From Daucus carota subsp. sativus (taxonomy: Eukaryota > Streptophyta > Magnoliopsida > Apiales > Apiaceae): a DNA stretch of 64,000 nucleotides. The stretch lies in assembly GCF_001625215.2 (NCBI RefSeq), contig NC_030384.2, positions 26,586,527 through 26,650,526 of the forward strand, written 5' to 3'. Position 1 is the stretch's first letter; each line of letters opens with the position of its first letter. Under the pieces are notes generated by a model. It was not told where the DNA came from. It saw only the letters and a program-made list of their open reading frames with translations, and searched no databases. The position numbers and the translations under genes are program-made. Shown here in pieces: positions 57,865 to 64,000 of the stretch.

Positions 57865-58901
57865 TGTTGATGGAGGAATTTGGTAATCAACAAAGATGAG
57901 GTTCATAGCCGGAATCAAGATCTATGACGGTGGTTTTAGCTGCCGGAGTGTGGTGGTTGTGTGTTTTAGGGGGTGGCTGAGATTAGGGTTTTGAGTTGCC
58001 TCCTTGTGCTCTCAACTCATGATCCCCTAATGTGCCTACGTACCCCTATATTTATAGGGGATCAAGCCATACGTAGTTCTATCGAACCAAGACTCCTAGT
58101 TTGATCAGGACTAGGCCTCTTGGGGATAAGACCAACCTTAAGCTGGTGACTTATCACTTAGAGTTCTACTCCAGTTAGAATTAAGCCTTGAGGCCAACTA
58201 CCTAATTTGACTCCTAGTCCAAGTACATCACGGATACGGCATTATCTCCGCTACGAGAGATAAAACTAACCGCTACGTTTCGCAGCATGGAGGAGACATC
58301 TGGTAGAGTCGTGACCAATTCCCTGAGGTGTAGGGATGCGTCCTTACCCCCTAGTAAAGGTTCTCACTAAGAGGTAAGACCATTAGGGAGCCATGTTACA
58401 CGATCGTCTCAATCCCCCAATGAGGGCTAACTCACCAGAATACAGGATTCAGACATATGATTGGCCTTCGTGTTACCCCTGAGGGCCTTCGACAATCATG
58501 ATCACCTCAAGCCCCCACACGAGGGTTAACTCAGCAAATAGCAGGATTGAGGATTATAGATCATGCCCGCATGTAGCCCGGGAACTACCAGATGAGCCTG
58601 ATAACTACCAGATGAGCCCGACACTAGTCTTCATGTCCCTAGGAAGGGTAGATCTTCATATCCCTTGGAAGGGTAGGTCTTCGTATCCCTCGGCAGGGTC
58701 GTCATCGAGACTCACTCATCCTCTCACACAATATATATACTTGTGGGCGCGACCCCTGAGGGCGCGCCTTAGGTCTTCGTCCTCATGTCTCATCGGATGT
58801 CTGCAGCCAAACACCTCCGCATTATAAGGCCGCGCCCTCGGAATCACACCGAGAAGGGTGCGCCTTTTGTCTAAGTTATGTGGCTAATTTTGGCCATAAC
58901 A
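57865..58901. mobile_element. Solo LTR of an LTR retrotransposon (1037 bp) with 5-bp TSD
   Basis: Begins TGTTGATGG and ends CCATAACA (TG...CA, with TGTT/AACA inversion). The 5-bp duplication AACTA lies on both sides (57860-57864, 58902-58906). It is strikingly GC-rich and cleaner than its surroundings, with repeated phrases (GATGAGCC, TCTTCATATCCCT..GGAAGGGTAG, GGGCGCG). No internal domain adjoins, so it is a solo LTR. The family is probably Ty3-gypsy from its length and style, not proven. The small ORF inside is not a gene. Confidence 0.85.
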
Positions 58902-58906
58902 AACTA

Positions 58907-59342
58907 CTAAAGCCAAAGTTTTTGCAGTTATATTATTGGCATCCGTAGATGCTGGAAACAACAACGAAATTCCAACAATTGCAACTGATTTCATATTTGA
59001 AGCTTTCGGTCTCAGGCCAATTGTAAATTGGAATCCCGATAAGATTGATTAATTTATCTGCAGACTGCAAATTACATCATAACTTAATGACTCTAAATTA
59101 CGTACATAATGTGTAAGAAGTATTAGCAGTTGAGAAGTTAATTCAATAGTCTAAAAGCGCGAAGTAATAGGAGTGTTCAATATACTTAAAATGAGATTGC
59201 GTTATCTTAGAAATTAAAAGTAAATAATATGTATAAAACGTAAATAATAACACTAGAATAATGGAATTACATTATGAAAAAAATTCTATTCAAAATCATT
59301 AATAAAGAAGCTACTAGTTCATACTTTAAGGAAAAGATAAAA
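58907..59342. other. Intergenic spacer, nothing recognised
   Basis: AT-rich sequence between the solo LTR and the kinase pseudogene. Confidence 0.4.
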
Positions 59343-60020
59343 TTAAAATGGGGTATTAATTACACATTTAGTTTCAGGAGGGCTATACAAAGCAGACCTC
59401 TTTCTTGGTCTATTTTCTTCCAACTGTATCTTCCATTGGACTCCTTATCCCCTTCAAAACTTTCATCGTTGTTTCTTCTAATACAGCTTCTTTCACTAAT
59501 GATGGCAAATCAAGATAACTACCACTTCTTGCTTTCCCGTGTTTTTTCCTAACAAAATCTCTAAAAGTAAGATCCCAAAAACAAAAACATCGGTTCTAGA
59601 ATTGCATTTCTTCATCCTCTGTAGTTCAGGTGCCTTGCAACCTTCAGCTTTGGAAAGTGCAACAATTTCATCAGCTAAGTTTGGTATCATCAGCTTGTGA
59701 AGTCCAAACTCAGTGAGTCTCGCCACAAAGAAGTCATCAACAAGGACATTTTTTTACCTCACATTACCATGAGTAATCGGTGTTTCAAGACTGGTATGAA
59801 GATGTGCTAGCCCTCTTGCTATACCTAAGGCGATCTTGTGTCGTTTGGACCAACTCAATACCCGCTTTCCAACCCACCCTTCTGGTTCAACCAGGGCAAA
59901 ATTGATATTAAGAATTGGTATATGTCACGAGTTCTTAAACAGATATGGTGCTTCTGATATCATTGTGGTCCTTAAGAGACGATACAACTATACGGTGTAA
60001 AATGTACTTCTCCACTATTT
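59343..60020 (-). pseudogene. TMKL1: TMKL1-like receptor-kinase pseudogene (C-terminal kinase part)
   Basis: Minus strand. Going towards the C-terminus: weakly preserved sequence at about 60020-59930; then VLSWSKRHKIALGIARGLAH, LHTSLETPITHGNVR and a stop codon in the frame; then KNVLVDDFFVARLTEFGLHK, GCKAPELQRMKKCNSRTD and FGILLLEILLGK. After a frame change come KEAVLEETTMKV and IRSPMED, and finally QLEENRPRKRSALYSPPETK...NTPF-stop at 59343. This is the order of the LRR receptor-like TMKL1 (transmembrane kinase-like 1), whose kinase domain is thought to be catalytically atypical. Premature stop, frameshift and an internal deletion of about 30 residues before QLEENRP make it a pseudogene. The LRR and membrane parts are absent. 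Confidence 0.85.
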
Positions 60021-60408
60021 ATTACGCTAGGCACAATCATAAAAGGTTCAAACTGTAGGAGATTAGTAAAGTACTTGGCCAAACAGACTTATGTTGGGTG
60101 GTGATAGCATCCACAAATGAATAGTGAGCACAAGTTCAGTATGTATAAAACGTAAATAATAATGCAATTGCATACACTATACTTAAAAGGAGATTGCGTT
60201 ATCTTAGAAATTTAATCAAGTCAATAGAAATGGACTAACCATGTAAGGGATCAAAGAGGTTTATCCATACATTGCCAAAATAAAAATAATTTAGCCATCA
60301 TGCTGGAATGAAAAATATTTTAGCTATACCCGTGCAAAAACAAAATACTTAAGCTACTTAAAGTGTAATTAAGTCTAAAAAGTATAACACCTCTCCTTCT
60401 GTCTTATA
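60021..60408. other. Spacer between kinase pseudogene and LTR, nothing recognised
   Basis: AT-rich sequence without clear features. Confidence 0.4.
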
Positions 60409-61820
60409 TGTCTGAAGAATTTCAGGATGCTGCTGCACACCACTGGAAGAAGTTCATTAATATGTTCAAGCCTCAGTGTACAAATAATCTTTTGTAGCAC
60501 GTCCAGAAGTCCAGAAGGTATAAAGTTTTAATACTTTATTTATTCAGAAGATTCCATACTATTGTTACTAATGAAGAAGAACTACGAAGACAAAGAATCG
60601 ACGAACAAGCCACGTCTCAAATATTTATTTGATAAAGAATATTTAATTCAGCTAGATACAGATGAACCAGACAGTACATTTGTGTGTCAGCTACTCAGAT
60701 TAAGTGTTCTGCATCAACTACAAGTGGCCGTTTGATCAAGACAAAGATCTACAAAGTTTAATCAAGCCTGCAGTCTCTGCTGATGAAGAAATATAATTTT
60801 ATAAGTATTTATTTAATTATCTCACTAATCAAAATAATTAAATTGGTTGTGTAATTTATTTATTAAATTGATTCACCTTCGAATTAATTTAATTTATGAA
60901 TTTATATAATTAATATAATTAAGTGGGTAATTATCTAATATTTATACAATTATTAAAACTGATTTATTGCATCACATGACTCGGTATGACATTATTTAAA
61001 AATGTCATACCGTGCCCTACTACATGTCTTTCCAGGGTATGACTTGTGAAAGTCATTCTGACATTTGATTTAGTCTAAATCAATCGGTATGACATTCTAA
61101 TTGAAAAGTCATACCGTTTGCCCTTAACAGACTTCATCTGGTATGACATCAAAATCTCATACCGTGTTCTTTAATCAGGCTTTCTGATTTGTGTGTATGT
61201 CTTGCGTGGTTATGACTTAGAAAAGTCATACCGAGTGGACTGTATGGCTTTTGTTGTATATGTCATACCGAATGACTTGATGGCCAAGTCTGATTAAGTC
61301 ATACCGAGTTTTTCAGTATGGCTTTCTCATAAAAAGTCATTCCTTCCCTTTGTTTAGCATGACTTTGTGTTTTAATGTCATTCCTTCTTAGTGTTTGGCA
61401 TGGCTTTGCTTTATAATGTCATTCCTAAGCTAGAAAGTCATTCCTTTCTATGTCATACCTAGATCCAAGTGTTTTGCCTATATATATGGCTTCACTTCTT
61501 CATTTGTAAAGTTGTTCAAGCATTGTAAAAGCTTTCAAGTTGTTTGTAACTTGCAATTGTTATATCCACAGTTTTCTGTGCTTTGATCACTCGGTTGTTT
61601 TAATCACTAAACTAGAATACATCCTGTCGAATTTATTCTACGAACTTTAGTGGACATTAAAACGAACCTTATTAATTATATAACGACTTAAAACATTGTT
61701 ATATTAATTAATTAAAATCTGATTAACAAGTTTAATTCAAATCAGATTATTCCGCCGCGATTTTTAGTGACGATTGTATTCAACCCACCCTTCTACAATC
61801 GTTTCAGGACCTAACACATC
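60409..61820 (+). mobile_element. LTR of a Copia-type retrotransposon (left border uncertain)
   Basis: The right end ATTCAACCCACCCTTCTACA followed by ATCGTTTCAGGACCTAACA is the characteristic 3' end of many plant Copia LTRs. A TATA box (CCTATATATATGGC, about 61480) with plausible transcript start and U5 lies before it, so the LTR reads on the plus strand. No primer-binding site follows, because the sequence passes directly into a gene remnant. This is therefore the outer edge of a 3' LTR or a solo LTR. The left border near 60409 is a guess; no matching 5-bp duplication of CATCG was found. Confidence 0.65.
60982..61461. repeat. Array of about ten imperfect hairpins built on GGTATGAC...GTCATACC
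   Basis: Hairpins lie at 60982-61012 (CGGTATGACATT / AATGTCATACCG), 61035-61060, 61085-61116, 61140-61164, 61208-61233, 61241-61270, 61271-61306, 61315-61343, 61357-61385 and 61396-61425, spaced about 30-55 bases. Sequence drifts from CATACCG to CATTCC along the array, and both arms change together in several copies. It sits in the U3 part of the LTR, just before the TATA box. Confidence 0.85.
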
Positions 61821-62507
61821 GACTATGATATGGCATTTTAGAGTGACAGCATAAGGAAATGTTAACGAAATCTGATCTAACTGGACTCTCAATTTCGTAC
61901 TGATGATTAATACAAAGATGTATCTTTTATGTGCTACTCCGGTTCTTACATCACTATCAACTTCTGGTAAAAATTCTTAATTCTTTTCAAAAACATTAAC
62001 TTCAAGATGCTTATGTTCGTGCACCAGGAGAGAGATTGGCAAAAGCTGTTTGGATGTATGAGAATCATAGTCAAACTTCAGCTTAGCCCTGACACTATGT
62101 AAATCCAATTTAATTCTGCGATTTGGATTTTCGAACTTCAAAAAAAGAGTAGCATTGATATAGCTGAAGTTAAAATTATGAACATAAGCTTTTGGAACTG
62201 CTAACTTAAGATGAGGTGGAATTGGTCTGTAATAAACCAATACAAGTGCGAACAAAAGTTATATAGTAGTAAAGGGAATGGAAAGGATAAAAGTAACAAA
62301 ACGGCAGCGATCTTTGGATGTAACACAAGTAGCACGGACATGAGAATCAGGCCGCACAGTGGAAAGAGGACTGACTGGTAAGTGATCAGACTCTTGAGAA
62401 ATGTTATGATCATTACTATCAACAAAGTCTTCATCAAAGATTTCTTCGATTTCATGTGTAGAAGGAAACATCCTGAGTTCTTCTACGTCTTGACTGGTGG
62501 AAGTCAT
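61821..62507 (-). pseudogene. LEA_2 / NHL (NDR1/HIN1-like) gene remnant with two in-frame stops, cut by an LTR
   Basis: One continuous minus-strand frame from ATG (62507) reads an acidic N-terminus, a basic stretch and a membrane segment (RFVTFILSIPFTTI-stop-LLFALVLVYYRP). The LEA_2-type lumenal/apoplastic domain follows (YVHNFNFSYINATLFLKFEN, LDLHSVRAKLKFDYDS). After a second stop it continues RTGVAHKRYIFVLIISTKLR...AVTLKCHIIVDV. The stops are TAA at 62261-62259 and 61979-61977; no frameshift is needed across about 228 codons. The last residues run straight into the LTR end at 61820. NHL proteins are small membrane-anchored proteins, often linked to defence or stress. An intron-like CTGCAG lies just before the ATG. 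It is most likely a recently dead gene. Confidence 0.7.
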
Positions 62508-64000
62508 TTTAACTGCAGAAAAACATAAAAAAAATTCCCATGAGAGTCCAATTTAATATGTAAACGATATGTTCACTGGTAATGTTAATTTAGTGTTGAT
62601 TCAATCAAGTGTACACATAACTGGATATACCTTCTGTGGTGGCAACCAATCATCGTAAAGTGAGATTGAATTTTAATATTATACTTATATTAAATTATAT
62701 GCACAAAAAGTGCACGAAAAGTGCACGACACTTTTCGAAATGGATATGAGGTTATGATTAAGTGCACGAATTCTTAACATGTCAGATATGAGTTTCGCCT
62801 TTAAGTACATGAAACATGAAAATACATGACACGAAAGTAAATGAGACAAACCATTTGCTAGGTCTAATGCTAACAAAAACTTTTATGAGCATGGGAATAG
62901 AAAAGTAGTCTAACTAGAGTCCTACAGCATAAAATCAAGTATATATTAAAAATGTCTTAATTTTAATTTGCATTTCATTGATGCTAACAAGAACATTTTA
63001 TGACCATAGGAATAATAAAATAGTCTACATAAATCAAGTTGTGAAGCAGGAATACGCGCGAGAAGGACAAAATTTGTATTTTCACAACTAATTAAACACA
63101 AACAAAAAACAATGGGGTTCGGGTTCTTTACCGATTGCAAAAGCAGAGAGAGGTTTTGGATGTTGAAGCCCTGGCGTGTGGTGGCTTTTTCTTCTTCTCT
63201 TAAGGCAAAGAGTTACCTTGAAAAGAGCCTTGACTGTCTGGAAATATGATACAGAGATGGAGAGTGGAGAGAGATATTGGGAAAGAGGGAGAGGAGAGGC
63301 TGAGAGAGAGAGGCGAGATCAGCAGACACGAACAATGTAAAAAATAAGATAGAGATAAGTGAGAAGAAACGATGTATTGAGTGAGGGGATTTATAAGATT
63401 CACAGGGAATCAATTTTGATAACCCGGGCCCCGGGGTACATATGCTGGGTTTGTGTTAACAGGTACAAGTATACTAGTTCCCATTACTCTCTCTCTCTTA
63501 ATATTTAATCTAATCGTAGTTAACTTATAAGAAAACCTGCATTGTAGCCCGTGTGAAGCACAGGCATGTTCTCGTATGTGTGTATGGATATTGCTATTCT
63601 TGTTATTGTCTGACAATGTCAATAATAGAGAGTTTGTATTTTGGATCCTTGTTGTTGTAATGTGGTGTAAATATATCTTTGATTTTTTGTGCGTGCACTA
63701 ACCGTTAATGTGAGCTAAAAGTAGTTGTCCTTAGAATAATGTAACCAAAATATCACAATGATATTCTTATACCAGTGAAGTTCAATCTTGATATTCAACT
63801 GGTTGTGGCGTATCTTCCTGAATCAACTTCGATAGTGTACTATCTTGTGGGTAGTTAAGGCCCGTTCTGACTAATTATTCATATTTGATTAAACGTTGTT
63901 CAAAATTGGGTATTCCGGCCAGTAATCGCCCAAGATTTTAATTAAACTTATAAATATGTTGTTCCCCTCCCAGTGGAGTGTCACACTGATACTCCTCTAC
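62508..64000. other. Right end of window, no gene recognised
   Basis: Contains CT/GA-rich stretches (63250-63330), a perfect 14-bp GC palindrome-like block (CCCGGGCCCCGGGG at 63423-63436), a (CT)n tract near 63485 and the hairpin-like GCCCGTGTGAAGCACAGGC near 63550. Short open frames have no recognisable family. Confidence 0.45.

Noticed and set aside
58498..58827. 109-codon frame inside the solo LTR
   Set aside because: It lies wholly within the LTR bounded by TGTT/AACA and AACTA duplications, and has no gag, pol or other domain.
60409..61820. Copia LTR read as a full-length retrotransposon
   Set aside because: No primer-binding site, gag-pol domain or second LTR is present on either side.

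Overview
This is plant nuclear DNA, from a eudicot (an asterid is plausible, but I cannot name the species). The evidence is AT-rich intergenic DNA, genes with many short GT-AG introns, and families typical of plants: a SUEL-type beta-galactosidase, root-cap proteins, a GRIK-type SnRK1-activating kinase and an F-box/kelch protein. MITEs, Helitrons, hAT, CACTA, LINE and LTR debris are dense. No bacterial, organellar or CRISPR features are present.

Layout. (1) 0.5-1.3 kb: the last three coding exons of a BGAL8-like beta-galactosidase (+). (2) 2.1-22.2 kb: three tandem paralogues of the secreted root-cap / LEA-related family, all on the minus strand, with one conserved phase-1 intron, a shared proximal promoter and shared 3'-UTR blocks. 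Paralogues 2 and 3 carry long Gly-Asn repeats that paralogue 1 lacks. (3) 9.6-19.2 kb: between paralogues 2 and 3 lies a nest of transposons. A Helitron holds a hAT element. The hAT element holds three inverted-repeat elements joined end to end through (TA)n microsatellites. The middle one of these carries about 15 copies of a short perfect palindrome and its own hAT MITE. (4) 23.8-28.1 kb: hAT remnants, tandem repeats and MITEs. (5) 28.2-35.0 kb: a complete 11-coding-exon GRIK/SnAK kinase (+) with MITEs in two introns. (6) 38.4-39.5 kb: a complete single-exon F-box/kelch gene (+). (7) 40-58.9 kb: mostly mobile elements, many with target-site duplications readable in the sequence, plus a cyclophilin-derived ORF and a solo LTR. 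(8) 59.3-62.5 kb: a TMKL1-like receptor-kinase pseudogene, a Copia-type LTR whose U3 is an array of imperfect hairpins, and a LEA_2/NHL-like gene remnant with two in-frame stops that the LTR cuts off.

How the genes relate. The genes do not form a pathway. The root-cap paralogues are one local duplication cluster, probably sharing root-tip expression. GRIK (SnRK1 activation) and the F-box/kelch protein (SCF substrate adaptor) are ordinary dispersed housekeeping or regulatory genes. The most unusual content is the family of TIR elements set in (TA)n tracts and the palindrome array inside one of them. All splice sites were placed by reading frame, GT/AG signals and family conservation; none is confirmed by transcripts.
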